From Trichoderma breve (taxonomy: Eukaryota > Ascomycota > Sordariomycetes > Hypocreales > Hypocreaceae), in the NCBI RefSeq assembly GCF_028502605.1, contig NC_079237.1, forward strand, positions 682,001-746,000: a stretch of 64,000 bases of DNA, written 5' to 3'. Made by a program: the position numbers and the translations under genes. Numbering within the stretch: the first letter of the stretch is position 1; each line of letters begins with the position of its first letter. The notes beneath the pieces are model-generated. The model was not told the origin of the DNA, made no database searches, and worked only from the letters and a program-made list of their open reading frames with translations. Positions 21,318 through 31,935 of the stretch are shown here, piece by piece.

Positions 21318-21506
21318 TTGACTACATACCCAGCTGTGAAAATCTCCCTGAGTCAACAACAACAACAAGTTTCGGCCGTTTCCGTACTTGATCGCATGGC
21401 TTGGGCTGCATTTGGTAAGAGTCAGGCACATGCGGAGCAGCTGAAGGCGAATCTGGGGAAGAAAACCAAGGTCATGGGAAACGTTGTGAGACGGATTGAA
21501 ACTTAG
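21318..21506 (+). pseudogene. Possible HeLo-like/STAND-partner tail fragment
   Basis: This open stretch contains a Gln run and then VLDRMAWAAFGKSQAHAEQL and KANLGKKTKV, ending at TAG. The WAAFGK-x4-A-x-QLK pattern resembles the last helices of HeLo-type N-terminal domains of fungal cell-death proteins. The upstream part of such a domain cannot be read in any frame between 21060 and 21318. It follows the PNP_UDP gene by about 270 bp on the same strand. It may be a broken neighbour or chance; the call is tentative. Confidence 0.25.
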
Positions 21507-23228
21507 TCTCAAAGTACAGTAGCTAATAACTCGAAGTCTCTTTGAGTTGCCACCTTGTTTCCACGCTGGTATCGACGGATATGGACAAGAGCTTTAAATA
21601 AATTTTCTTGTTAAAAGAACCAGCTGATTGGTGTTTAACGAGCTGAGGCTTCCGCTTCCGGCCTGGTGACGGTGTTCCCCGTACTCGTATATCCCACACC
21701 GAGAGTATCCGCTCCGGAAGCGTCCATGATCTCATAGAATCGAAACTAGAACATCGCCGATTGCTCTGCCGGACTCTTCGCGTCGAGCTTGATTGCGCGG
21801 CTATTGGAAACACGAGACGCACCTACATTACCGTTAGTCAACAAAGCCAACATAGAACGGAAGACGATTTATAGAAGCGACGCTACAGCAAGCCAAGGTG
21901 AACATCGAAGACCGATTGGCCAAAATTCTCCAATTGAGTTTTCCCAATACGAGCTCCTCTTTACCCGCTAGGCACCACCCATTCAGTCATAGATTGATTG
22001 ATTGACGAGGCCTTCGTCGGCAAGCCGGAAGGAGGACCTGCACAAGGGCGGCGCTAGTGCCTCGGCGGATCGAGAGATCGACAGTCAACGAACCATGTGC
22101 AAAGGTTCGCAGAGTTTGCTCTCAAACAGAAACAGCGTCACGAGTTGTTGGTCTGCTTGTTTGCTATGACAGCACTTACATCATCACAAAAATAACCAAC
22201 AGTAGTAAAACTATCAACCTCTTATTCGGAAATAAACAATTTGATGAAAGCATCCTCGGCATAACTGGGGGTGGAGGGACGGCGAGGTATTTGTTCGGAG
22301 CGTCTCTTCCCTTGAGGGGTAAGTGATAAACTGTGAGACATGACGCTTCGTCCATGCTTGGTAGGGAGCTTCATGTGCCGTCCACACATGAAGCTACTAA
22401 AGCATGCCTCGTCTTTAACCGGGGAAACTTTCGTTGGCTAGCCGGGTCGTATATGTGGGCGTTGCGCGGTGGCTAGCAACTAGTGTCGATGGCTGTATGC
22501 TTGTATCTGGCTCATCGGCGCCGTCAGTTCCCATGCCCCTGAATAAATACACACTGCATAGATATGTGAATGCTTCCATTCTCCCAGGGCCGGAGTAATT
22601 GATCGGCATGGTCATTCACATTCGCGCGCGGGGTGCGTTCCTGATACCGCTGGAGTAACATCGCAGTATACTAGCCGCAGAAATAAAGACCTTATCAGTC
22701 AACAGACGAGGACGACGTTGATGAAAGCGAATTGGGTGTTTCAAGACAAGGGCCGATGCAAATAGCAACTTACGATGTCATATATTGGAAATCTGACATC
22801 ACTCCCCTCGTCTCAGCTCTCGAAAAGCTCCCGTGGCCTGTGTCCAAGTGGACCAACACCCACTTTGGGTTCGCCATTCTATCCACACTATGCGATGTAG
22901 CTTCGTGGCTTGCCTATACACTACTGTACAGCTCATCGAAGGTGGAACGATCGTCTGTTGATCGCGGGCCAGAATGTGACTTGGAAAGTCCGTATGACAT
23001 GTCTCGCCAGCCGTAAACGATTATATGAACCCAACTTCTTCCCGTCGCCTAGGGAAGTGTGCTTGTTCTGAAAGACTTCCTGGGATAATTCGGTGCGGTT
23101 GGTTCATCGGACATTCTTTATTTGTTCTTTCATTCTACCCATAGTTTGAGGGGAGAATAAGACCTTCGTTTAGTAAGCCTCTCGTTCTGAAACATACTAC
23201 ATCTACAGTGGTCAACAAACTTCACAAG
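21507..23228. other. Gene-poor stretch at the accessory/core boundary
   Basis: No supportable gene in about 1.7 kb. Open frames at 22057-22326 and 22732-23016 show no family motif and no good start or splice context. This stretch separates the accessory block from the gene-dense core that begins with the PIR gene. Confidence 0.45.
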
Positions 23229-23311
23229 GTAAGAGTCTATATATATAAGCTTATTATATATCCATCATCGGATGCTTGCGCCGACTTACAGCTAACAATC
23301 ACTCCAAATAG
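23229..23311 (+). other. Putative 5'-UTR intron of the PIR gene
   Basis: GTAAGA at 23229 follows CACAAG, and AAATAG ends at 23311, six bases before the ATG at 23317. The length (83 bp) and spacing suit a leader intron. Confidence 0.5.
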
Positions 23312-23316
23312 CAACC

Positions 23317-24667
23317 ATGAAGTGGACTCTGGCAGCTCTTGCTCTTCTGGGGTCGGCCTCCGCCAATCCTCTCATCTCTCCCCGCGATGATAGCTGTGCT
23401 TCCTCATATAATGGCCAATTCGAAGTCACAATTGCCAAGGTCAACAAGCGGGATATCCAGGTTAGTATCAGATGACATCCATCTATGTTCTTGAGCCGTG
23501 CTGATATCTCTCACATAGAAACGATCCTGTGATAACGCTGACGCCCTGCTACTGACACTTGAGGGTGGAATTCTCAAAGATGCCAAGGGTCGTACCGGCT
23601 ATATCGCTTCCAACTACCAGTTCCAGTTCGATAACCCACCCCAGGCTGGAACCATAGTCGCCAGCGGCTTCGCTGTCTGTCAGGACGGTTCATTGGCGCT
23701 GCAAGGAAAGACTACCTGGTATCAATGCCAGTCTGGAAACTTCTACAACTTGTACGACCGCAAGTGGGCACCACATTGCCAGGCGGTCGAGATCACTATA
23801 ATCCCTTGCAGTGGCGGTAGCTCTGGTGGCAGCTCCGGTGGAGGCAGCGGTGGCGGTAGTAACAACAACGGTAATGGAGGCAGCGGTGGCAGTGGAGGAG
23901 AGACCACTGTTGGCACCAAGGTTGTCCAGACCACTATTGTCACAGCCATTTCCGATGGCCAGCCGCAAGTCCACACTACCACTGTTGCCATCCCCATCTG
24001 CCAGATCGGTGACGGACAGGTCCAAGGTCACACGACTCCATGCGGCGGCGGCGGTGGTAAATCCCCTGTCACTCAGATCAGTGATGGACAACCTCAGGTG
24101 CCTCCCGTCACCCAAGTCAGCGATGGTCAGCCCCAAGCTCCTCCTGTCACTCAGATCAGCGATGGACAACCTCAAGCCCCAACAGGATCTGCCAAACAGC
24201 CAGTTACCCAGATCAGTGATGGACAGCCTCAAGCCCCTCCTGCTGTCACCCAGATTAGCGATGGACAACCCCAGGCTCCTCCTGTCACTCAAATCAGCGA
24301 TGGTCAGCCTCAGGCCCCAACTCAATCTGCCAAACAGCCTCAACCCCCTGCTGTCACCCAGATCAGCGATGGCCAGCCTCAAGCTCCTCCCGTTACTCAA
24401 ATCAGTGACGGACAACCCCAGGCTCCTCCCGTCACTCAGATCAGCGACGGTCAGCCTCAGGCCCCAACACAATCTGCCAAGCAGCCAGAATCTCCTCCAG
24501 TCACTCAGATTTCCGATGGCCAGCCCCAGGCACCCGTCGGAACTGGTACTGCTGCTCCTCCTCCCCCCGCTGCTACTACCCAACCTCCCATCAGCGGTGG
24601 ATCCAGAGTTCTCCCTGGTCTCTCCATTGCCCTCGCCATCGCCCTGGTTGGTGTTGTTGCTTTGTAG
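23317..24667 (+). CDS. PIR-repeat, GPI-anchored cell-wall protein
   Basis: Two exons (23317-23460, 23519-24667) give 430 residues. The signal peptide is about 16 residues (MKWTLAALALLGSASA), followed by Lys-Arg pairs (NKR, QKR) that could be Kex2 sites. The globular PIR-type domain comes first, with LLLTLEGGILKDAKGRTG, IASNYQFQFDNPP, CQDGSLAL and QCQSGNFYNLYD. A Gly/Ser linker follows. Next are ten VTQ[I/V]SDGQPQ repeats plus two variants; the Gln in each DGQ unit is the residue PIR proteins use for alkali-labile ester links to beta-1,3-glucan. The C-terminus is Pro-rich and ends in a hydrophobic GPI signal (VLPGLSIALAIALVGVVAL). Domain order is reversed relative to yeast Pir proteins, and the GPI signal is a second wall-anchoring route. 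Confidence 0.93.
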
Positions 24668-25167
24668 GCGCTGTGGATGCTGTAAAGGACAATAAATCAA
24701 GTCCTGAAAGAAGAATCTCTTTTTTTCCAATTTCAATTATTTTTCCAACTTAATGCGGTACATGGTTGAATCTTGTGTGGCATGGTATATCGGTAATATT
24801 GAACATGATGGAAGCTCACGAGGAAGTAATATGATATGGATTATTGCGCATATTATGTATTCTTGCAAATAAAAATAGCAGGGAGTCTGAAAATAAAAAC
24901 AAATCAAATGTTGGCATCTGAAGCACATAAATTGCATGCAGTTATGATCTTAGAGTAGGATGAGCGTAAGTTGGAGGTTGTAAGCTTTCAGTTGTGAAGC
25001 CAGCGAGCGAAGCCTAGGACCTTGTACTGTACTGTACAAAAATACCGATTACATAATCCAACGTACTGCTCTGCCTTGTGCAGAGCTGCCGCGCCTTTGC
25101 ATCTGATTTCTGCATACACACGCGACAGCTTGCCAATCTTCAGCAGAACAACAACCACAAGACGAAA
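24668..25167. other. Intergenic region between PIR and zinc-finger genes
   Basis: The PIR 3' UTR and the zinc-finger promoter. AT-rich, with no additional gene. Confidence 0.5.
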
Positions 25168-26010
25168 ATGTCGGAATACTGGAAATCTACGCCAAAATAT
25201 TGGTGCAAGCACTGTTCGTGCTACGTGCGCGACACCAAACTCGAAAAAGCAAACCACGAAGCCACTGCAAAGCATCAAGGCGCCTTGAAGCGCTCGCTAC
25301 GAGATCTACACCGCAACCACGAAAGAGAAGAGCGCGAAAAGGAAAGGGCAAAACAAGAAATTGCCAGGCTCAATGGCGTTGTCGGCGGATCGTCATCGTC
25401 TGGTCCTTCGGGATCTACAAACAAGGCTTCAGGGCCGTCAGAGTCCCAGCTGAAGTCCCAGCGAGAGCAGCTGGCGGCCTTGGGGGTTGCAATCCCAACC
25501 GATTTCCGACCCGAGATGGCGATTCCCGGCGAATGGACGGTGACCAAAACGACTGTTATTGAAGAAAAAGACGAGGCGGATGCTGAGACAAAGACTGAGG
25601 CCAAGGCAACTGGTGTCAGGAAACGCGAGGAGACGGAAGAGCAGAAGGAAGAGGAGGAGGCTATGCGAGGACTTTTAAAGAAGCCAAGGAGATGGGGCCG
25701 CGACTCCAAGACCATGCCGGACGACGAAGACGAAGACCTAGATGCGCTGCTGAGTACAACAATGCCACTTAAGACAGAAACAGCCGAGAATAAGAGCGCA
25801 GTGAAGAAGGAAGAAGTTGCCGAAGATGACCAATCATCCGAGGCAAGAATACCCAAAGAGGAAAACGTTTCGATCAAAGCAGATCCCGATACTTCAGAGC
25901 CATCCATCAAAAGGGAACCTGTGATCAAGCCCGAGGAGTCAGAGGAGCCAAGTGGCATAACGCCGGTGGTCTTCAAGAAGCGCAAACCAAAGGGAATCCG
26001 GAGCAAGTGA
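25168..26010 (+). CDS. U1-type zinc-finger splicing protein (WBP4/FBP21-like)
   Basis: A single exon of 280 residues from the ATG at 25168. The N-terminus MSEYWKSTPKYWCKHCSCYV with HEATAKHQGALKR is the U1-C/matrin-type C2H2 finger of the WBP4 family. The rest is charged: a Glu/Lys/Arg-rich coiled segment (EREEREKERAKQEIA), a conserved IPGEWTVTKT block near residue 118, a GLLKKPRRWGRD segment and an acidic tail with several K-E sumoylation-like sites. It ends in a basic FKKRKPKGIRSK. WW domains present in the animal protein are not visible, as in other fungal members. The human protein joins the spliceosomal B complex; a nuclear pre-mRNA splicing role is inferred by family. Confidence 0.85.
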   Translation: MSEYWKSTPKYWCKHCSCYVRDTKLEKANHEATAKHQGALKRSLRDLHRNHEREEREKERAKQEIARLNGVVGGSSSSGPSGSTNKASGPSESQLKSQREQLAALGVAIPTDFRPEMAIPGEWTVTKTTVIEEKDEADAETKTEAKATGVRKREETEEQKEEEEAMRGLLKKPRRWGRDSKTMPDDEDEDLDALLSTTMPLKTETAENKSAVKKEEVAEDDQSSEARIPKEENVSIKADPDTSEPSIKREPVIKPEESEEPSGITPVVFKKRKPKGIRSK

Positions 26011-26757
26011 AGGAACTCGGGGATTAGCCATGTGTCAGATCTGAATCATGTCAATGCTGCAAGCCATACAATGATGCTCTTATCAGTTGCTGCGTCTTGA
26101 GATAGCAGCCAACAAACGCATTAGCGGGCGCGGATTGAATTGCCGGCTGATTAATCGCGACAAGTCTTAGTCCTGAGTCCAGGCGAGTTGCAACTCCACA
26201 GCGCCTCAACGATCCGGAATACCCCCTCGATACCCAGTTCCGGTTCGGAATTAGGAGATAGGTGGGGTTTATCGGAAGTTATCTTTTCTGTTGACCCAAA
26301 TCTATGGAAAAACACGAGTTGAAACTATTGCAAAACGGATAGTTCCTAGGCTTTTAAAGTAAGCATTCCGGCAAAGCGGACGGTTCCTAAGATCTTTAAA
26401 GTGAGAATTCCGGTGCCGAGCGCAACACCCGCTAGTGAAATCGCTCAGGTTCGCGTATCTTGCCCAAAATAGCCCAGTCTCGGCGCTTCTCAGAGAACAG
26501 AGGCTTGCTCCTCTTTTTTCCTGTTTGACAGATTATTTCCTAATTTCGACTCGACGAAACCCGAACCCCGCGAGGATGGAGCTCAAGAATTGCGTCACGG
26601 CGAGCGTTGGTCAAGCAATCAGTTGAGCCATTCTCCGCTACCCCACCAGGGCGGTTCAGGAACCTGCAAGACTTCAAATATCTGACAAAGCGCGCTATTT
26701 TGTCTTGTCCAACAACTTCATTTCCAGTCAGAATTGTCAAGGATCAAGACTATCAAG
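26011..26757. other. Intergenic region with a tandem 41-bp repeat
   Basis: No gene. Two adjacent copies of a sequence of about 41 bp are seen at 26331-26413. The final part is the promoter of the dienelactone hydrolase gene. Confidence 0.5.
26331..26413. repeat. Tandem duplication of about 41 bp
   Basis: Unit 1 (26331-26371) runs CAAAACGGATAGTTCCTAGG to AAGCATTCCGG. Unit 2 (26372-26413) runs CAAAGCGGACGGTTCCTAAG to GAGAATTCCGG. The units abut directly and differ at about 9 sites. Confidence 0.85.
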
Positions 26758-27881
26758 ATGGCTTCAGGGCATATTGACAAATGCTGCGTTGTCGGCACCC
26801 TTCACGAGTGAGTTTTGAATGTTTCCTTTGTAGATTTGATCTCAGATCTCATCTTGCAGCGGTTCGTAGCCCGTCTCCTCTTTTTTTTTCTTGCATTGCC
26901 CCGCAGACAGACAGAGAGAGCGCAAGAGAGAGCGCGCAAGAGAGAAAAAGAAAGAGAGAGCGCGCAAGAGAGAAAAAGAAAGAGACGTTGGCAAAGACTC
27001 AAGAGCTGAATTACCATCCATGATCAAAAAAAAAAATTTCATGGATAATCATCTGAAGAATGAGAAACTAAACATGAAGAGAATCTCAGACCACTGACCG
27101 TCACATAGAGGTGAGACTACCGGCAAGGACATCAAGATCGAAGGCAACATTGACGCCTACTTGGCCACCCCCCTTACGGGCAATGCTCGTGTTGGCCAAG
27201 GTATCCTCTTCATTCCCGATGTCATTGGCATCTGGCAGAACAGCAAGCTGCTGGCCGACAACTTTGCCGCTCAGGGCTACACTGTCTTGCTCCCAGACAT
27301 CTTCAACGGCGATGCCCTCTCACTGAACCGAACTGGCGACTTTGACTTTGCGGCCTGGATCACCAAGGGCTCGACTGGCGACAACCCTCACACTCCCCCT
27401 GCCGTCGACCCAATCATCGTCAACGCCATCAAGACGCTCAAGGATCTGGGCATTCACAGAATCGGAGCCGTTGGCTACTGCTTCGGCGCAAAGGTAAGCG
27501 ACTAGCATCAGCTCACCTCACCTCACCTCACCATTACGCACATCAACTCATCATGATTGGTAGTACGTGGTTCGCCACTACAAGGACGGCATTGACGTCG
27601 GCTACGTCGCCCATCCCACCATGGTGGAAGAGGACGAGCTGGCCGCCATCACTGGCCCCCTGTCCATTGCCGCCGCCCAGACAGACCACATCTTCCCTGC
27701 CGAGAAGCGCCACAAGTCGGAGGAGATTCTCATCAAGACCGGCCAGCCTTTTCAGATCAACCTGTACTCGGGCGTTGTGCACGGCTTTGCTGTCCGCTGC
27801 GATACCAGCGTCAAGATTGAGAAGTGGTCCAAGGAGCAGGCCTTTTTCCAGGCCTTGACTTGGTTCGAAGAGCATCTGTAG
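26758..27881 (+). CDS. Dienelactone hydrolase family protein
   Basis: Three exons (26758-26807, 27109-27493, 27564-27881) give 250 residues. The N-terminus is MASGHIDKCCVVGTLHEGET. The nucleophile is Cys in GYCFGAKYVVRH (about 140), the acid is Asp in AAQTDHIFP, and the His is in GVVHGFAVR near the C-terminus, so the Cys-Asp-His triad is complete. The family hydrolyses dienelactone or related lactones and esters; the fungal substrate is usually unknown. There is no signal peptide, so it is probably cytosolic. The first intron is unusually long for this window (301 bp) and holds a GA-rich minisatellite. Its GTGAGT donor and CACATAG acceptor are the only pair that preserves the frame. The third exon begins YVVRH, confirming the second splice. 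Confidence 0.93.
26911..26986. repeat. GA-rich minisatellite inside the dienelactone hydrolase intron
   Basis: Purine-rich tract with a 28-bp period. The core GCGCGCAAGAGAGAAAAAGA occurs at about 26932 and again at 26960, preceded by a shorter variant. Confidence 0.8.
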
Positions 27882-28352
27882 GGGTTTATCGTGGTTTGAA
27901 TGCAAGAAGAAAAGTTATCGAGAAGCACATTACTATGCTGGCGCTCAGTTCAGCTTAGTTTTCGTATATAGAATGAATTCAACTATGCTGGACTGCTCTT
28001 TGAACTTTGAGATATTGATTTGGAACCCATATAAATCATTGAAGATACCTAACCCAAGAATCTTATACGCGGGTGCTGGCTGTCCTCCGTAGTAGCCCGT
28101 GCTTTAGCGCCTGGAGCTAAGCGGCAGCGCCTGTAGCAGCCCCCACAGCGCCTAGCCGACAAGCCACTTTTGGCCACATGGACCTCAATTCGAGCCACTG
28201 ATCTTGCGACCATCTTGCATCTATCCATGGCCAGACACTGTCTCTCTCTCTTCACAACTGCAACCGCGCTGTTGTCATGCTCGTTTGGGCACCGACTCGT
28301 CTCACCATCAACATAGACGGCAGCAGCATGATCAACTAGAGCATCTTCCGGC
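27882..28352. other. Intergenic region between hydrolase and TAPT1 genes
   Basis: The 3' UTR of the hydrolase and the leader of the TAPT1-type gene. A short pyrimidine repeat (CTCTCTCTCTC) occurs at about 28240. No gene is seen. Confidence 0.5.
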
Positions 28353-31347
28353 ATGGCCGTGACCGCAGACCCGATGAGCCCGGCGATGGCCTTTTCGGCG
28401 TCGTCGAGGAAGAACTCGTCCAACAGCCTCGCCGGGCATTACGACACAAGGGAGGAGGCGGCGCCAATGGCCTACAACGGGGGCTGGGAGAATGGAAACG
28501 GAAATGGGAATGGGCATGGACTTGGGATCGGGTATGAGCATGGCAACGGGCACGAACATGGAAATGGAAGTGGAAATGGACACGCAGATGGGCATCGAAA
28601 CGGACACCGAAACGGCAGCGCAAATGGCAACGGCAGTCCCAGCCCTGTTATAAACCAGAGATCGAGCTCAAGGCAAAAAGACATCGACATGCAGAGGCAG
28701 CGCAGCGGAAGCGGCACCATGAAGAAGGCCCCGAGCCACGACAATGTCCAGAAACTGACGGCAGCCGAGATACAGCAGCTGACCAACGAGCCCAAGTCTC
28801 TGCCCGTAGCACCAGCGCCTGCGCCCAGCTTTGTCGACGAGCGCGAGGCGATCCGACAGGCGCTCATGAGACCGCCGGATATGCGTCCAGACGAGGCATT
28901 CCGCCAGCTTCACGGCTATACCGCAGTGCCCAGGGAAGCCCGCACGCCCATGCGACGATCCGTGTCCGCTTCGAGGACCGTCTCGACGCCGCCGACGAGC
29001 CGAGATGGCCATGTTGTGGTGGTGCAACCTTCCGCGTCCCCTCGACGGTTATCCTTTGCTCAAGGCCTGCAGCTGAATCTCGACGGCGTCAATGGCGGTG
29101 CAAACGGCAGCGTGGTATCGCCGCCCATCAAGACCGGACCACCAGCCTTTGCGACGCAACAGCCTGTCCAGCCTCCCAACCCTGGCGTCCGGCCACCGTC
29201 TCCGATTCCTCCCATTATTCCTCTCCCTCCAATGTCGATTCCCACCCATCTACAGCTCGAACTCGCCCAGCAACGCCCTAGCCCTCTCTATATACACCAA
29301 TCTTACACAAACGACGTTCCGTACGAGTCCCACGCCGTCAAGTTCGAGCGTCTCAAGAATGTCCTCTTGATCCCTCCGTTCCTAGAGCGTACGCTCTACT
29401 TTGGTGCGCTTGCCTGTCTAGATGCCTGGCTACATACATTCACCATCTTGCCCATCAGGTTCACCATGGCCCTCGCTGTTTTGGTGCGGTGGTGGATCTA
29501 CGTCATCTTCAAGGAGGTCAAATGGCTGGTTGGCTTCGTCTGGTACGGCCTCGGCCGACTATGGAGACGAGCGCGAGCGGTTCGGGGCCGCAGGATTAGT
29601 GATGCCTCCGACAGTGGCCGATCGCGTAGCTGTAGCAGAGCCAGCGAGGTCTCTGTTGATGGCATGTCGCCCAGCATACGGCAACGTCCGAACGGGGTCC
29701 GAGCAGATTCGCGAGCCCGCGGCGGCGACACTCCCACGCCCAAGGCCCCGTCGCTTTCGGCCCGTCGTCCGGGGCCAAAGTCCGGCTCGTTCCGCCATCG
29801 GCGGACCAAATCGATGCCGTCCAACCTCTCGTCGTTTCACAAGGCCGATCTGCTGCAGGGCGCCGTCATCATATGCAGCTCACTTGTGCTGATGAATCTG
29901 GACGCCAGCAGGATGTACCATCTTATCCGCGCACAGTCAGCCATTAAGCTGTACGTCGTGTATAACATCCTAGAAGTTGGAGACAAGCTACTATCGGCCC
30001 TGGGTCAGGACATCCTCGAATGTCTGTTCAGCTCCGAGACGCTATCCCGCAACTCGTCGGGTCGGTCCAAGGTCCTCTTGCCCCTGGGAATGTTTGTTCT
30101 CGCCCTGATATACTGCGTCCTCCATTCCATCGCCCTGTACTATCAAGTCATCACCCTCAACGTCGCCGTCAACTCTTACTCCAACGCTCTCCTCACTCTC
30201 CTCCTGTCCAATCAGTTTGTCGAAATCAAAAGCACCGTCTTCAAACGCTTCGAAAAGGACAGCCTCTTCCAGCTGACCTGCGCCGACATCGTGGAGCGCT
30301 TCCAGCTCTGGGTCATGCTCCTCATCATCGGCATGCGCAACATTGTCGAGGTCGGCGGCCTTTCGGTTCCAGGAGCCGGTATGAACGATGCTCCCACCAA
30401 AGCAGCGCCCCTCCATTCGCCTAGCATTCTCCCGCATAGCTTCACCGTTTTGCCGTCTTGGGTCATGTCGGGAGAGGTCCTGTCGCCGTTCCTCATTGTT
30501 GTGGGCAGCGAGATGCTGGTAGACACCATCAAGCATGCGTATGTGACCAAGTTCAACAACATGAAGCCCAAGTTTTACAGCAGGATCCTCGACATCTTGT
30601 GCAAGGATTACTACACCAATGTAAGCCATATACACCATCTTGCCTATTATATACCACAAAAAGCTAACACTCTCCAAGGCCTTTACAGCTCCATCCCTCA
30701 CCAGGCGTCTCGGCCTCGCCGTCATCCCCCTATCCTGCCTCTTCATCCGCGCCTCCATCCAGACATACCACATGCTCCTCTCCGCCCACATCCCCATGCC
30801 CCTCCCCATATCCACGCAGACTTCTCTCACGGAAGCCTCCGCGACGCCCTCGTCGCCCGCCATGATCGCCGCCCTCAACCGCTTCGACTCCCTCCTTCGT
30901 GACTCCCTCGGCCGCGCTACCTACGGCTATCCGTTTGACCACCCGCTCAACTCTCGCCCTTGGTACATATGGACCTCTGACGACGTCATCGCCGCCGTTA
31001 CCATGGTCGTTGTCTTCTTCATCATCTTTCTTGTCCTGCTTATACTTAAGCTTCTGCTGGGTATGGTTCTTCTCAAGTACGCGCGTAATCGCTACGCAAA
31101 GATGAAGCATAAAGAAGCCCTCGTCGCAGCAGGCAAGGCGGAAATAGACAACTACAAAGCTAATGGCGTTCGCGTCGGTGGTTTCGGCGAGGTCGAGGTC
31201 ACGGAGGACAAGAGGCGCTGGATCAACGCCGATGTCAACGAGGGCTTGAAGAAGAGGAAGAAGGGGGATGATAAGAAGGCTGCTGCTCCGGAGGGGGATT
31301 ATCAGGGTGTGTTTCGATATGACATGGTTGAGAAGAGGATTTGGTAA
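28353..31347 (+). CDS. emp65: TAPT1/Emp65-family ER membrane protein
   Basis: Two exons (28353-30620, 30679-31347) give 978 residues. The intron is 58 bp and the join reads DYYTN-AFTAPSLTRRLG. The first 330 residues are low complexity, including a Gly/Asn/His tract and Pro-rich stretches. The conserved core then begins: FERLKNVLLIPPFLERTL, a membrane pair, HKADLLQGAVIICSSLVLMN, IRAQSAIKLYVVYNILEVGD, VNSYSNALLTLLLSNQFVEI and FKRFEKDSLFQL. This is the Tapt1 (DUF747) signature. Several more helices and a basic cytoplasmic tail follow. Yeast Emp65 works with the SUN-like protein Slp1 to protect folding of soluble ER proteins; that role is inferred here. The symbol is by family only. Confidence 0.9.
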
Positions 31348-31935
31348 AAGGGGTGTAACAGTTTTACTTTTCTTTTCTCATTATCGGTTTGGTTTGCTAT
31401 GGTTTCGTTTTTAGGGGGTAAAAACTTCATGGGTTGGTGTAACGCTTTCAACTTATCCATCCATATTTGCATCGTCATCAGCATTTAGTACATAGGCATA
31501 GCATTGAACATACATATTATCTTCACATGACAAAGACCATTAAGCAAGCATGTTTCCAAGAGTGATATTCATCATCGTATTGTCATTTTGGATTTTCGAC
31601 TTTCGTTTTCTACTCATCTTGTAGCTCACCAGAACCAATTTGTGCTATCCCATCAAAACCAGCCTCCCAAAAAGTTCAACATATATATATATATTCTATG
31701 CTGTCCGAGTCAACCCTCAAGCCAACCCTTCTATTAAACGCTTCCCAATTTTGTTGTTGTTGTTGTTTCCCTAGTATACCCTCCTTCATCCCATCAACAT
31801 ATTTTTGTGTGTAACTCATCAAAAGGGGTATAGGTCATGTCTTCATGTCTTCATCGTCCAAATCGCCATTTGCTTTTTCCGCATTCTTTTTTTCATTTCT
31901 CTCATCCACATTGCATGGCCATCACTACTCATGCT
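31348..31935. other. Intergenic region between convergent genes
   Basis: Terminator region of the TAPT1-type and KAP123 genes. It contains a short TA repeat near 31682 and a TTG repeat near 31752. No gene is seen. Confidence 0.5.

Noticed and set aside
22057..22326. Short frame ending in a Gly-rich FDESILGITGGGGTARY segment
   Set aside because: The likeness to a dirigent/allene-oxide-cyclase strand is a few residues only, without the rest of the barrel.
23690..24736. 348-codon minus-strand frame opposite the PIR repeats
   Set aside because: Its Leu/Ser/Asp repeat is the reverse complement of the PIR repeat; it is a shadow of that gene.
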